The notes under the pieces are model-generated. The model ran no database searches and was not told the origin of the DNA. It saw only the letters and a program-made list of their open reading frames with translations. Shown piece after piece: positions 6,942 to 14,694 of a stretch of DNA of 24,781 nucleotides. The DNA comes from a bacterium UBP11_UBA4055 (GTDB lineage: Bacteria > UBA4055), in assembly GCA_002382735.1 (NCBI GenBank), contig DFZN01000038.1, positions 3,129-27,909 of the forward strand, written 5' to 3'. The position numbers and the translations under genes are program-made. Within the stretch, counting starts at the first letter, position 1, and each line of letters begins with the position of its first letter.

Positions 6942-7583
6942 ATGGAGAATGAGATATTGGAACTTAAGGATCTGTATGATACGATAATTGAGGATATTAG
7001 AAACAGACTTGAGGACTTCCGTTCCGGATTTCTGAAGATGAATAATGACAGCCTGTTCGCGGAGCTTTGTTTCTGTACTCTTACACCTCAATCAAAAGCC
7101 AAGTCGTGCTGGAAATCTGTTGAGCATCTTAGAGATACCGGTTTACTTTACCGGGCCGGAAAGGAAACATTAAGCCGCAGTATTACCGGAGTAAGGTTCC
7201 ATAACAACAAAAGTGCCTATATAGAAGCCAACCGCAGACTTTTCTACTCGATGGATTTCAAAAGATTCATTCTGGAAAATATCAGCGATGTTCGGAAACT
7301 GAGAAAGTGGCTCGTGACCAATATAAAAGGGTACAGTTTTAAGGAAGCTGGCCATTTCTTAAGAAATATCGGGTACGGATCGGAGATCGCCATCCTCGAC
7401 AGGCATATTTTGAAAAATATGGTCATCTACGGCGTCATCAGCGAAATACCAAAATCCATTAATGAAAGAACTTATCTTGAACTTGAACGGAAACTGCTGG
7501 AATTCTCAAAAAAGACCAGAATACCGCCGGACCATCTTGACATATTGTTCTGGTACAAACAGACCGGAGAGATATTTAAATAA
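6942..7583 (+). CDS. ogg: 8-oxoguanine DNA glycosylase/AP lyase, Ogg2 (archaeal) type
   Basis: The 213-residue protein belongs to the HhH-GPD superfamily, Ogg2 subfamily, which removes 8-oxoguanine and cleaves the abasic site. It has CTLTPQSKAKSCW in the N-terminal helical part, then a helix-hairpin-helix IKGYSFKEAGHFLRN. Lys134 there aligns with the Schiff-base lysine, and AILDRHIL supplies Asp153, the activating aspartate; the 19-residue gap equals that of human OGG1 (Lys249 to Asp268). It lacks the N-terminal TBP-like domain of OGG1, as expected for the short Ogg2 form. GGAG at 6933-6936 fixes the ATG at 6942. The stop TAA shares its last base with the ATG of the MFS gene, so the pair is coupled. 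Ogg2 is common in archaea and scattered in bacteria. Confidence 0.9.
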   Translation: MENEILELKDLYDTIIEDIRNRLEDFRSGFLKMNNDSLFAELCFCTLTPQSKAKSCWKSVEHLRDTGLLYRAGKETLSRSITGVRFHNNKSAYIEANRRLFYSMDFKRFILENISDVRKLRKWLVTNIKGYSFKEAGHFLRNIGYGSEIAILDRHILKNMVIYGVISEIPKSINERTYLELERKLLEFSKKTRIPPDHLDILFWYKQTGEIFK

Positions 7584-8836
7584 TGAAAGAAACTTACGAC
7601 CTGATAAAGAAAGACAGGCAAATATGGAAGTTCTGCGCGTACGGATTTCTTAGAGATTTGAAATTCTTTGAGCCTTTCCTTATAATTTTTCTTATGCAGT
7701 CAGGACTTAACCTTTTTCAGATCGGGCTTCTGTATTCGATACGCGAAACGATGTCGTTCATCTTCGAAGTGCCGTCAGGGATATTCGCCGACAATTACGG
7801 TAAAAAGCGCGAACTGACATGGTGTTTCTCGTTCTATATAATGTCGTTCATACTTTTCTTCTTCGGAATAAACTTCTGGATGTTCGCGCTGGCGATGGCG
7901 TTCTTCGGACTCGGCGAGGCGTTCAGGTCAGGCACACACAAAGCCATGATCTATTCATATCTTGAGCAGAAAGGATGGTTCGGACAGAAAAATTTCGTTT
8001 ACGGAAGGACGAGGTCGTTCTCTATGATCGGTTCAGCTGTTTCGTCGCTTTTATCCATCGTTTTCCTGTTCCGGATCGAAGCCCTGAAAACTCTATTCCT
8101 GATATCAGTCATTCCGTATATCGCTGAAATAACTCTTATCCTGTCATATCCCGACAGCCTCGATGAGATAAAGAGGACGAAATTCAGCGTCAGGGAATTC
8201 TTCACTATCAGCGTAAGCGAGTTCAAAAGAGTCATGAAAGATTCCGCGATCATGAAAACAATCACTTCATCCTCCGTGTTCGACGCGATCTTCGGGAGCA
8301 TAAAAGATTATATCCAGCCGATCATGGCTGGGCTTCTCACTGCCTACGCTTTCAAATCCGTCATAGACCTGGACGAAAAAATGACACTCAATATAAGTCT
8401 TGCACTGGTCTATACCGCTATCTATATCATAAGCGCAGTTGCATCGAGGAATGTTTACAGGCTGAATAAAAAGCGTACCTCCTCTCTTCTTATGAAATCC
8501 ACAATGATCATACTTGGTGTTACATGTTTTATTATCGCGGCATCGGTAAAACTCGATCTTGTGATCATGGTCGTCATAAGCTTTTTCTTTCTTTTCGTGC
8601 TGAAAAATCTGAGAAGGCCGATCTTTGTTGATGTCATTGGCGATCTGATGCAGAAGGATCAGAGAGCCACGGTCCTTTCCGTCGAGAACCAGATGACAGG
8701 AATATTCACTATCGTTTTGGCCCCTCTTTTCGGTTACATTGCCGATAATTTCTCTTTTTCTGTACTTTTTGTTTTCATCGGCGTGTCGGTTTTCCTTATC
8801 AGTTTGTTCGTAAAAGTGCCTGAGACCGTCAAATGA
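7583..8836 (+). CDS. MFS family transporter
   Basis: The 417-residue integral membrane protein shows about 12 hydrophobic segments in two halves of six, and between TM2 and TM3 the MFS signature loop as GIFADNYGKKREL (motif A, G-x-x-x-D-x-x-G-x-[RK]). The N-terminal part, including FEPFLIIFLMQSGLNLFQIGLLYSIRE and FEVPSGIFAD, is of the kind seen in poorly characterised efflux/uptake MFS proteins of bacteria; the substrate cannot be read from sequence. It starts within the ogg stop codon (TAATG), so translation is coupled to the glycosylase. A functional link between a repair enzyme and a transporter is not evident and may be simple cotranscription. No terminator is visible after it. Confidence 0.88.
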   Translation: MKETYDLIKKDRQIWKFCAYGFLRDLKFFEPFLIIFLMQSGLNLFQIGLLYSIRETMSFIFEVPSGIFADNYGKKRELTWCFSFYIMSFILFFFGINFWMFALAMAFFGLGEAFRSGTHKAMIYSYLEQKGWFGQKNFVYGRTRSFSMIGSAVSSLLSIVFLFRIEALKTLFLISVIPYIAEITLILSYPDSLDEIKRTKFSVREFFTISVSEFKRVMKDSAIMKTITSSSVFDAIFGSIKDYIQPIMAGLLTAYAFKSVIDLDEKMTLNISLALVYTAIYIISAVASRNVYRLNKKRTSSLLMKSTMIILGVTCFIIAASVKLDLVIMVVISFFFLFVLKNLRRPIFVDVIGDLMQKDQRATVLSVENQMTGIFTIVLAPLFGYIADNFSFSVLFVFIGVSVFLISLFVKVPETVK

Positions 8837-8841
8837 GTTCC

Positions 8842-8870
8842 TTGCAATATTGATAAGAAATTCTTATCAT
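8842..8870 (+). promoter_or_regulatory. Putative promoter of the parvulin-RNase R operon
   Basis: TTGCAA (8842-8847), 17 bases, then TATCAT (8865-8870), ending 38 bases before the parvulin start codon. The -35 is identical to that proposed for rpsU. A perfect palindrome (8851-8869) fills the spacer and overlaps the -10. Confidence 0.55.
8851..8869. promoter_or_regulatory. 19-bp palindromic operator candidate
   Basis: TGATAAGAAATTCTTATCA is a perfect 9-bp inverted repeat around a single A. It lies inside the spacer and -10 of the promoter at 8842-8870, the classic place for repressor binding. A terminator for the MFS gene is unlikely because the one-base loop cannot form a hairpin well and no T-run follows. 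The regulator is unknown. Confidence 0.6.
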
Positions 8871-8908
8871 CCTAATGAAAATTGCCAGTAAAACAACCGG
8901 AGTGAACA

Positions 8909-9766
8909 ATGATCAAAGTGAACGGGTACGAAATCACGGAAAAAGAATTCGACATGGCTCTCGAAGAAAGAAAATACGCATTGAGAAAAAATGAACTTGA
9001 AAAGAGGGATGTCGAAGAGGTGGCTGATATCCTGATAGAAGGTGCGCTAATGCTTGAGAAAGCAGCCGGCGAGAATATCACGGTCTCAGATCATGACATC
9101 GAGGATATGATCGCAAAAATGAAACAGAGCTTTAAGTCCGAGGAAGATTTCTTAAAGGTTTTGGAAAAGACCGGCGACGACATGAATACACTTAGAGTAA
9201 GGGTAGAAAGGAATCTGAAACTGAGAAATTTCGTTTTGAAGAAATTCTTTGAAGATACAAAGGTCTCCGACGAAGATCTGCTGAAATACTACGAACAGTA
9301 TCCGGAGAGATTTACCAGAGGTGAGGAAGTCCGTGCGTCACACATACTTTTCGCCGAAACTGAAAAAGAGACCGCGCTTAATGTTCATGAAAAACTGACG
9401 GAACAGAACGGTGATTTTGCTGAGGAGGCAAAACTCTATTCGATCTGCCCGAGCAACGAGAAAGGCGGCGATCTGGGGTTTTTCGACAGAGGAAAGATGG
9501 TGCCGGAATTCGAAAAAGCAGCATTCGCCACACCCGTCGGAGAAATATCCGACCTGGTGCAGTCCCAGTTCGGCTATCACATAATCAAAGTGACCGATAA
9601 AAGAAAAGGCGGAAAGTTTGAGCTCGATGAGATCAGAGAACAATTAAGGCAGAGCATGATCAATTCCATAGTCAACCATAAGATAAGGAAATATACTTCG
9701 GAGCTGAAAGCAAAAGCGGATGTTCAGATTGACACCGGTATTCTGTCTTCCAAATTCCCGAAATAA
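8909..9766 (+). CDS. Parvulin-type peptidyl-prolyl isomerase without signal peptide
   Basis: The 285-residue protein pairs a helical SurA/trigger-factor-like N-terminal part (about 1-130) with a parvulin (PpiC-type rotamase) domain at about 133-230: EVRASHILFAETE, the CPSNEKGGDLGFFDRGKMVPEFEKAAF core and QSQFGYHIIKVTD. A short helical tail follows. Parvulins isomerise Xaa-Pro bonds and act as chaperones. Most bacterial SurA/PrsA/PpiD homologues are exported or membrane anchored, but this one starts MIKVNGYEITEKEFD with no signal peptide or lipobox, so it is probably cytosolic. GGAG at 8899-8902 supports the start. It is followed after 20 bases by rnr, and both are probably driven from 8842-8870. 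Confidence 0.9.
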   Translation: MIKVNGYEITEKEFDMALEERKYALRKNELEKRDVEEVADILIEGALMLEKAAGENITVSDHDIEDMIAKMKQSFKSEEDFLKVLEKTGDDMNTLRVRVERNLKLRNFVLKKFFEDTKVSDEDLLKYYEQYPERFTRGEEVRASHILFAETEKETALNVHEKLTEQNGDFAEEAKLYSICPSNEKGGDLGFFDRGKMVPEFEKAAFATPVGEISDLVQSQFGYHIIKVTDKRKGGKFELDEIREQLRQSMINSIVNHKIRKYTSELKAKADVQIDTGILSSKFPK

Positions 9767-9786
9767 ATAATTACGGAGAATGAAAA

Positions 9787-11802
9787 ATGAAAAATTTTAA
9801 CCGTCCCGCAAAAAATACTTCAGGAAAACATTGGGCAGGGAAGGATACGGACGAAATCAAAAAAACCGCGAAATCCTATACCGGTATAATCCGGATGAGG
9901 AAGAACGGTAACGGCAAGATCACTTCTCAGGATATCGAGGGAGATATTTTTATACCGAGGATATTTACTAATGACGCTTTCGACGGAGACGAGGTTGAAT
10001 TCGTGCTCATTCCTTCTCCCAAGTACTGGGATATCGAAGGAAAGGTCGTAAGAGTGCTCAAGAGAATAAATACCGAGTTCGTCGGAGAGATAAAATATAT
10101 CAGCAACGCTCTTTATGTGGTCTGCGACAACGGGCTTAAAGTGAGGCTGAGCAAAAAGAAAGTGGAGAAAAGGTTCCAGGAGCTTGAGGAAGGCACGATG
10201 GTGGTCATTGATGTCGATGACTGGAGAAATCAGATCAACGCCCACATAGTTGAAGTTCTGGGTGACAAGGAAGACCCTCATGTTTCTCTCAGAGCTATAG
10301 CGAGAAAGCACGGTTTCAAGGATACTTTTCCAAAAGAAGTCGAGGCGGAACTTGACCAGTACACGCAGGAATTCATTACCGTCAAGATACCGGACAGGAC
10401 TGATGTGAGGCACGAAAAGATATTTACGATTGACCCGGCCGACGCGAAGGATTTTGACGACGCTATAAACATCACAAAGCTTGCTGACGGATCATTCGAT
10501 CTGGGGGTACACATAGCTGATGTGTCGTCATATATTCCTGAAGGAGGCGCGCTGGACATCGAGGCAGCTTCGAGAGGGACTTCATTATATATGCCGTCTT
10601 CGGTCGTGCCTATGCTACCGCGCAAACTTTCGAACTATCTCTGCAGTCTCAACCCGGATGTTGAAAGGCTGGCATTCTCGTGCTTCATGAGGATCGGAGC
10701 GGACGGCGAGATCAAAAACTATCATTTCACGGAAACGGTGATGAAGTCAGCTTTCCGCTTTAATTACAAGGAATATCAGGACCTTCTGGACGCGGCGTTA
10801 AAGGGTGAGAAGACCGACCCGAAATATGATGATTTCAGGCAGGAAGCGGTCTGGTCAAAGGAACTCAAGGATATTCTGAGAACGAAAAGATTTAAGGAAG
10901 GCGGCATCGAGTTCGAGCTGCCTGAGATCAAGGTCGTTGTGGACGAGAACGGCAAGACGGTCGATATCCACCGCTACGAGCTTCACGAATCGAACAACAT
11001 CATCGAGGACTTCATGCTCGCGGCGAACAGATGCGCGGCTCATTTTCTTTCGCAGAAAGAGGATAAGCTTCCCGGAGTTTACCGTATCCACGACAGGCCG
11101 TCGCTTGACAAGATTGCCGACTTTTTCGAAGAGCTTCAGGCTAACGGCATAACCGCGCCTCCGACCGAAGATCCGACCGACCATTTTTATATGCAGAAAC
11201 TTCTTACGATAATCAAGGACTCGCCGAGCGGAGATTATCTCGCAAATAATTTCCTCCGCACCATGATGAAGGCTAAGTACTCGACCGACAACATCGGTCA
11301 CTACGGGCTCGCGTTCGATCTTTACACGCACTTCACTTCACCCATAAGACGATATCCCGACCTGATGGTCCACAGGCTTATCAAAAAGCACCTGAAGAGA
11401 CTTTCTGTAAACAAAGCCCGCGATAACAAGCGCGTCATTCAGGGACTCTGTATGCTGGCTTCCGAACGCGAGGTCAAGGCGATCAAGGCGGAATACGAAG
11501 CGAGAGACCTCAAAATCATAGAGTTCATGGCCGATAAGATAGGTAAAGAGTACAAGGCTGTTATCGTGACCGTTATGCCATACGGCACCTATGTGCGTAT
11601 GCAGGAATGGCCGGTCGAGGGACTTGTCCGCGCCAGGGAGCAGCATATCGATTTATTTGAATACGATGATGCCAGAAAGATCTTCAAAGGCAGACGCACC
11701 GGTGAAGAACTGTCCGTGGGAAAAGAGCTGACCGTCAAACTCAAAGGAGTCAGCAGAGAACTGCTCACGATAGATTTCGATATAGTCAAAGAGAAGAAAT
11801 AA
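9787..11802 (+). CDS. rnr: Ribonuclease R
   Basis: The 671-residue protein is a 3'-5' exoribonuclease of the RNB family, which degrades structured RNA and helps in rRNA and tmRNA quality control. Domains in order: cold-shock-like RNA-binding domains (about 30-185, for example GIIRMRKNGNGKI and DAFDGDEVEF), the catalytic RNB domain (about 195-535), and a C-terminal S1 domain (about 575-665). The metal-binding cluster is in TIDPADAKDFDDA: Asp216, Asp222, Asp224 and Asp225. The late signature YTHFTSPIRRYPDLMVHR is intact. The N-terminus lacks the RNase R helix-turn-helix and the C-terminus has only KEKK rather than a long lysine tail, so it is a compact form. GGAG at 9775-9778 supports the ATG. 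Downstream lies the IS3 remnant. Confidence 0.95.
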   Translation: MKNFNRPAKNTSGKHWAGKDTDEIKKTAKSYTGIIRMRKNGNGKITSQDIEGDIFIPRIFTNDAFDGDEVEFVLIPSPKYWDIEGKVVRVLKRINTEFVGEIKYISNALYVVCDNGLKVRLSKKKVEKRFQELEEGTMVVIDVDDWRNQINAHIVEVLGDKEDPHVSLRAIARKHGFKDTFPKEVEAELDQYTQEFITVKIPDRTDVRHEKIFTIDPADAKDFDDAINITKLADGSFDLGVHIADVSSYIPEGGALDIEAASRGTSLYMPSSVVPMLPRKLSNYLCSLNPDVERLAFSCFMRIGADGEIKNYHFTETVMKSAFRFNYKEYQDLLDAALKGEKTDPKYDDFRQEAVWSKELKDILRTKRFKEGGIEFELPEIKVVVDENGKTVDIHRYELHESNNIIEDFMLAANRCAAHFLSQKEDKLPGVYRIHDRPSLDKIADFFEELQANGITAPPTEDPTDHFYMQKLLTIIKDSPSGDYLANNFLRTMMKAKYSTDNIGHYGLAFDLYTHFTSPIRRYPDLMVHRLIKKHLKRLSVNKARDNKRVIQGLCMLASEREVKAIKAEYEARDLKIIEFMADKIGKEYKAVIVTVMPYGTYVRMQEWPVEGLVRAREQHIDLFEYDDARKIFKGRRTGEELSVGKELTVKLKGVSRELLTIDFDIVKEKK

Positions 11803-11833
11803 AAAACTGCCTCAAAACATAACCTGAAAGTAC

Positions 11834-12048
11834 TGGAATATACCCGAAAAGCTGGACAAAATGCTAAGACCAACTTAAATTTAAAGAGAATAAGAGGCTG
11901 AAGCAAAGTCTTGTATTTTCGAGTACATTGAAGTAACTTACAACAGGAAAAGGCGCAACTCAGCTATAGGCTATATGAGTCCGGTTGAGTTTGAAAGAAA
12001 GGTGGTAAATGTGCTTAGCAATGTCTATAGGAAATCGGGTATATTCCA
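11834..12048 (+). mobile_element. Internally deleted IS3-family element, 215 bp
   Basis: The element is bounded by perfect 14-bp inverted repeats, TGGAATATACCCGA (11834-11847) and TCGGGTATATTCCA (12035-12048), with the TG...CA ends typical of IS3. The repeats extend imperfectly to 35 bp: after 14 less conserved bases on each side, TGCTAAG (11862-11868) and CTTAGCA (12014-12020) match again. Its right part encodes an IS3 transposase C-terminus. orfA and most of orfB are missing, so it cannot move alone but might be mobilised by a full copy elsewhere. No direct target duplication is evident at the flanks. Confidence 0.8.
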
Positions 12049-12064
12049 AAAAAAAAGTCCCTGA
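11894..12064 (+). pseudogene. IS3-family transposase (orfB) C-terminal fragment
   Basis: The open frame from the stop at 11891-11893 to TGA at 12062-12064 encodes 56 residues including FEYIEVTYNRKRRNSAIGYM then SPVEFE. This is the highly conserved end of the DDE (rve) domain of IS3-family OrfB, just after the catalytic glutamate region; the three acidic catalytic residues themselves are absent apart from any at the edge. No start codon or Shine-Dalgarno serves it. The frame reads through the right inverted repeat (encoding SGIFQ) and stops outside the element, so the natural C-terminus may also be altered. Confidence 0.85.
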
Positions 12065-12081
12065 TTTCTCAAGGACTTTTT
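12051..12081 (-). terminator. Terminator for the minus-strand aminotransferase operon
   Basis: AAAAAGTCC (12052-12060) pairs with GGACTTTTT (12073-12081), with TGA/TCA extending the stem past one mismatch to a TTTC loop. On the minus strand the stem runs into a T-run (complement of the A-run 12048-12056). The plus strand also has five T's, so it may work both ways, serving rnr as well. Confidence 0.75.
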
Positions 12082-12092
12082 CGACAGTCTGA

Positions 12093-12115
12093 AGCCCCGA
12101 ATTACCGGGGCTTTT
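12093..12115 (+). terminator. Plus-strand terminator between rnr/IS remnant and aminotransferase
   Basis: AGCCCCG and CGGGGCT form a seven-base GC-rich stem around a six-base loop, followed by TTTTT on the plus strand. It lies just before the stop codon of the convergent aminotransferase gene and prevents read-through into it. Confidence 0.75.
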
Positions 12116-12119
12116 TCAT

Positions 12120-13355
12120 TTATTTATGGTCTTTAATGCACTTCGCGAGCCGTTTGACGGCCTCCACGAGCTGCTCCTTTGAGGAATAGGAGAAGTTCAG
12201 CCTCATGTGATTGTTCGCGGGCTTACCGCCGTAGAACTGCCATCCCGGCACGAAAGCCACATTATATTTTTCGACAGCTTCGTAAAAGAGTTTTTCAGTA
12301 TCAATATGCTCAGGCACGGTCACCCACAGGAACAGCCCCCCTTCCGGTTTAGTCCAGCTCACGCCCGAACTTTTCGGGAAATTCTTTTCCATCTCGCCCA
12401 AGAACAGCTTCAGCTTTTCCTTATAATACTTCCTGCAGTTGTCGAAATGTTTTTCAATGTCCATCTCCGAAAGATAGGCCGCACAGATGTCCTGATTGTA
12501 CTTGGGAGTGTTTAAGATATTCCCTTCCTTGATATTACACATCTTCTTTATCACTTCGGCAGGTCCGATATTGAAGCCGACCCTCATTCCGGGACAGAAT
12601 ATCTTCGAGAATGTGTAGAGCCCGATAACATTCGTGCCTTTATATTTTTTTTGGTCGATCGAGAAGATCGAAGGCGGAATTTTCCCGTAATATCTGAGAT
12701 CCTTATATGGGCTGTCCTCGATCACGGGAATGTCGTACTCGTAACTCAGGTCGAGCATTGCTTCCCTTTTCTCAACGCTCATAGATATGCCTGTCGGATT
12801 CTGGAAATCCGGAACGACATAGATAAACTTGGGCATTTTACCGCCCTTCTTCTTTATCGCTTCGAGTTTTTTGCGGAACCCTTTCACATTCGAGCCGTCA
12901 TCCTCTATGTCAACGCCGATGTACTTTGGCCGGTTGAGATCGAAAGCCACAATCGCGCCCGCAAAGGTCGGCCTGTCGAGCATGACTAAGTCTCCCTGGT
13001 TCAGAAAAAGCCTTCCCGCGAGGTCCAGTCCGTGCTGGCCGGAAGTCGTGATGAGCAGGTTCTCTTCCTTAATGTTTATCTTATCACGCTTAAGATAATT
13101 TATAACGGCATCGAACAGAGCTTTTTCGCCCGGTATGGAAGAGTACTGCATCACGGAATCAATCCTGCTTCCTTCGAGAGATCTCTTTGTCGCCAGCCTG
13201 ACCTCAGCCTTCTGGAACACATCCGGCGAAGGAAGTCCGCCCGCGAGCGAGATTAGGTTCGGGTTCGAAGCAAGAAGCTCTAAGGTCTTCCCTATCGGAT
13301 AGCCCTCGTAATTGACGGCGTTCTCCGAGAAACGCCTGCTCCAGTTCTTTATCAT
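12120..13355 (-). CDS. PLP-dependent class I/II aminotransferase (LysN/MocR-like fold)
   Basis: The 411-residue protein is a fold-type I aminotransferase of the group with 2-aminoadipate/LysN and MocR aminotransferase domains. Key segments: LISLAGGLPSPDVF near the N-terminus, ITTSGQHGLDLAGRLFLNQGD, PDFQNPTGISMS (NPTG binding the cofactor ring and substrate), and GLYTFSKIFCPGMRVGF with the PLP-binding lysine. The C-terminal domain has KPEGGLFLWVTVP and a late HMRLNFSY arginine that binds the substrate carboxylate. The substrate is not decided; 2-aminoadipate, aromatic and branched-chain acids are common in the group. I start at the ATG at 13355 (MIKNWSRRFSENA), preceded by AGGGG; the upstream ATG at 13388 would overlap the previous gene and lacks a good site. 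It lies 13 bases after the unknown 413-aa gene. Confidence 0.9.
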   Translation of the reverse strand: MIKNWSRRFSENAVNYEGYPIGKTLELLASNPNLISLAGGLPSPDVFQKAEVRLATKRSLEGSRIDSVMQYSSIPGEKALFDAVINYLKRDKINIKEENLLITTSGQHGLDLAGRLFLNQGDLVMLDRPTFAGAIVAFDLNRPKYIGVDIEDDGSNVKGFRKKLEAIKKKGGKMPKFIYVVPDFQNPTGISMSVEKREAMLDLSYEYDIPVIEDSPYKDLRYYGKIPPSIFSIDQKKYKGTNVIGLYTFSKIFCPGMRVGFNIGPAEVIKKMCNIKEGNILNTPKYNQDICAAYLSEMDIEKHFDNCRKYYKEKLKLFLGEMEKNFPKSSGVSWTKPEGGLFLWVTVPEHIDTEKLFYEAVEKYNVAFVPGWQFYGGKPANNHMRLNFSYSSKEQLVEAVKRLAKCIKDHK

Positions 13356-13368
13356 AATTGCCCCTTTT

Positions 13369-14610
13369 TTACAAACTGCCTTTACCAAATTGAGTGCGTA
13401 TATTGTTCTTCATAAAGTCCATACCGTCTTTAGTAGCCTTGAGCGACTTGTAATATATCACATCGCCGATCTTAGCCGCGAACTTGTTCCTCTCTTCATC
13501 GGAAACGAAGTACGCCGCCATCGTGTCAAGTTCTCTTGCGGTTCCGTCGCTCTCGTATTTGTAAGTGATGTCAGTTCCGCTCTCGAGTACTTTATAGGCG
13601 TTTTTCGTCCAGTCGAAACCTGCCATTCCGAGATCGGGATTGATCCTCATGTGAGCCGCGAGGCTGATACCTTTGATACCGCTTTTCTTAAGCTCTTTCG
13701 CGCAGGTTATGAAAGTATCCGGGTCAGCTCCGTTACCTATGTTGATCTCATATATCGGAGTTGTGCCGTCTTTTCTGATATATTCGTTTATGATATTAAG
13801 GAGCATTCTGAACTGCATTGTTGTCTGAGTTGACAGGAGCATCGACACTTTGAAGGTCAGATTCGGTATGTCTTTTGCGTAATAGCATGCGGCTACAATC
13901 GTGCTCCAGCTGGGGTTCAGGTAGAAGTCCCCGCCTGTTTCCATTGCAGTTCTTGTTACGCCGTCCAGATATACGAGATGATTGCTGTTCGCCACCTCGA
14001 TCCCGCCGAAGTTGCCGAAAAAAGTTCCCTGGTTCTTAAGCGTTATAGCTGAATTAATTTTATCGATCTTGGTCCTTTCGAATTTCTCGCCGGTCACTTT
14101 CTCAAGTTCTTTGAATCTTTTTTCCGGCTGCGGTGTTCCTATCAGATTTGTGCTGCAGAACTTCTGTGCGCCCATAATGTTCTCAGCCATGCAGAGAGTA
14201 GCCATAAGGTCGCCCGAATAAACATAGTGATCCGTCAGCGGAACAACAGAAATAAATTCGGCGGGAATGAAAACCGGGTCTTTTTTTGCGGTCTTAACAA
14301 CTTTTTTCATGAAACTGTAAGTCACATTAGCCCCCTGAAAACCTGATACCTGGCATCTGGCTATCCCGAGCTTTTTGTCGTACTTTATTTTGTTTGCTTT
14401 TTCGAAATCGGCGAGCTTCGGAAATTTTTTGATAAGTTTTTCGGCATCTGCCATCATCTCCCCGTAGCCTTTTTCTTTCAGCACTTTTTTCCTTGTCTCG
14501 AATTTCTTGCTGTGAGCTATCGTGTCATTGATCTTCTTAGCTCCGCCGTGAAATTTTTTCAGCGCGTCCATCGCCTTTTTGTCTCTTGCAGACAGTAATT
14601 CGTACTTCAT
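13369..14610 (-). CDS. Unrecognised 413-residue cytosolic protein
   Basis: I do not recognise the family. The protein opens with a charged, Lys-rich helical region (about 1-80: ARDKKAMDALKKFHGGAKK, KLIKKFPKL). A long alpha/beta part follows with motifs that look functional: ARCQVSGFQGANVTYSF, ISVVPLTDHYVYSGDLMATL, NQGTFFGNFGGIEVANSN, DGVTRTAMETGGDFYLNPSWST, LLSTQTTMQFRMLLNIINEY, IYEINIGNGADPDTFI and GISLAAHMRINPDLGMAGFDW. The alternation of strand, glycine turn and helix would fit a TIM-barrel-like enzyme, but this is inference. No signal peptide, membrane segment or repeats. A strong Shine-Dalgarno (GGAGGGGAG) supports the ATG. First gene of an operon with the aminotransferase, so an amino-acid metabolism role is plausible. 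Confidence 0.85.
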   Translation of the reverse strand: MKYELLSARDKKAMDALKKFHGGAKKINDTIAHSKKFETRKKVLKEKGYGEMMADAEKLIKKFPKLADFEKANKIKYDKKLGIARCQVSGFQGANVTYSFMKKVVKTAKKDPVFIPAEFISVVPLTDHYVYSGDLMATLCMAENIMGAQKFCSTNLIGTPQPEKRFKELEKVTGEKFERTKIDKINSAITLKNQGTFFGNFGGIEVANSNHLVYLDGVTRTAMETGGDFYLNPSWSTIVAACYYAKDIPNLTFKVSMLLSTQTTMQFRMLLNIINEYIRKDGTTPIYEINIGNGADPDTFITCAKELKKSGIKGISLAAHMRINPDLGMAGFDWTKNAYKVLESGTDITYKYESDGTARELDTMAAYFVSDEERNKFAAKIGDVIYYKSLKATKDGMDFMKNNIRTQFGKGSL

Positions 14611-14665
14611 TGCTCCCCTCCGTTTTATTTATTTGCAATTCATCATAATTGTCGCTACATTAAGA

Positions 14666-14694
14666 TAAATAATAACAATTTTTGATAATATCAA
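14666..14694 (-). promoter_or_regulatory. Putative promoter of the 413-aa/aminotransferase operon
   Basis: On the minus strand, TTGATA (14694-14689), 17 bases, then TATTTA (14671-14666), with about 50 bases of leader before the ATG at 14610. It physically overlaps the thrC promoter; the two -35 boxes abut within one palindrome. Confidence 0.5.

Noticed and set aside
8851..8869. Palindrome as a terminator of the MFS gene
   Set aside because: The arms are separated by one base, there is no T-run, and it is placed within a good promoter, so an operator is the better reading.
12049..12115. The two hairpins next to the IS remnant as part of the mobile element
   Set aside because: They lie outside the right inverted repeat and have the form and position of convergent transcription terminators for rnr and the aminotransferase operon.
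13356..13388. Eleven-residue upstream extension of the aminotransferase
   Set aside because: It would overlap the preceding gene by 20 bases; the ATG at 13355 has its own AGGGG site and gives the normal family start.
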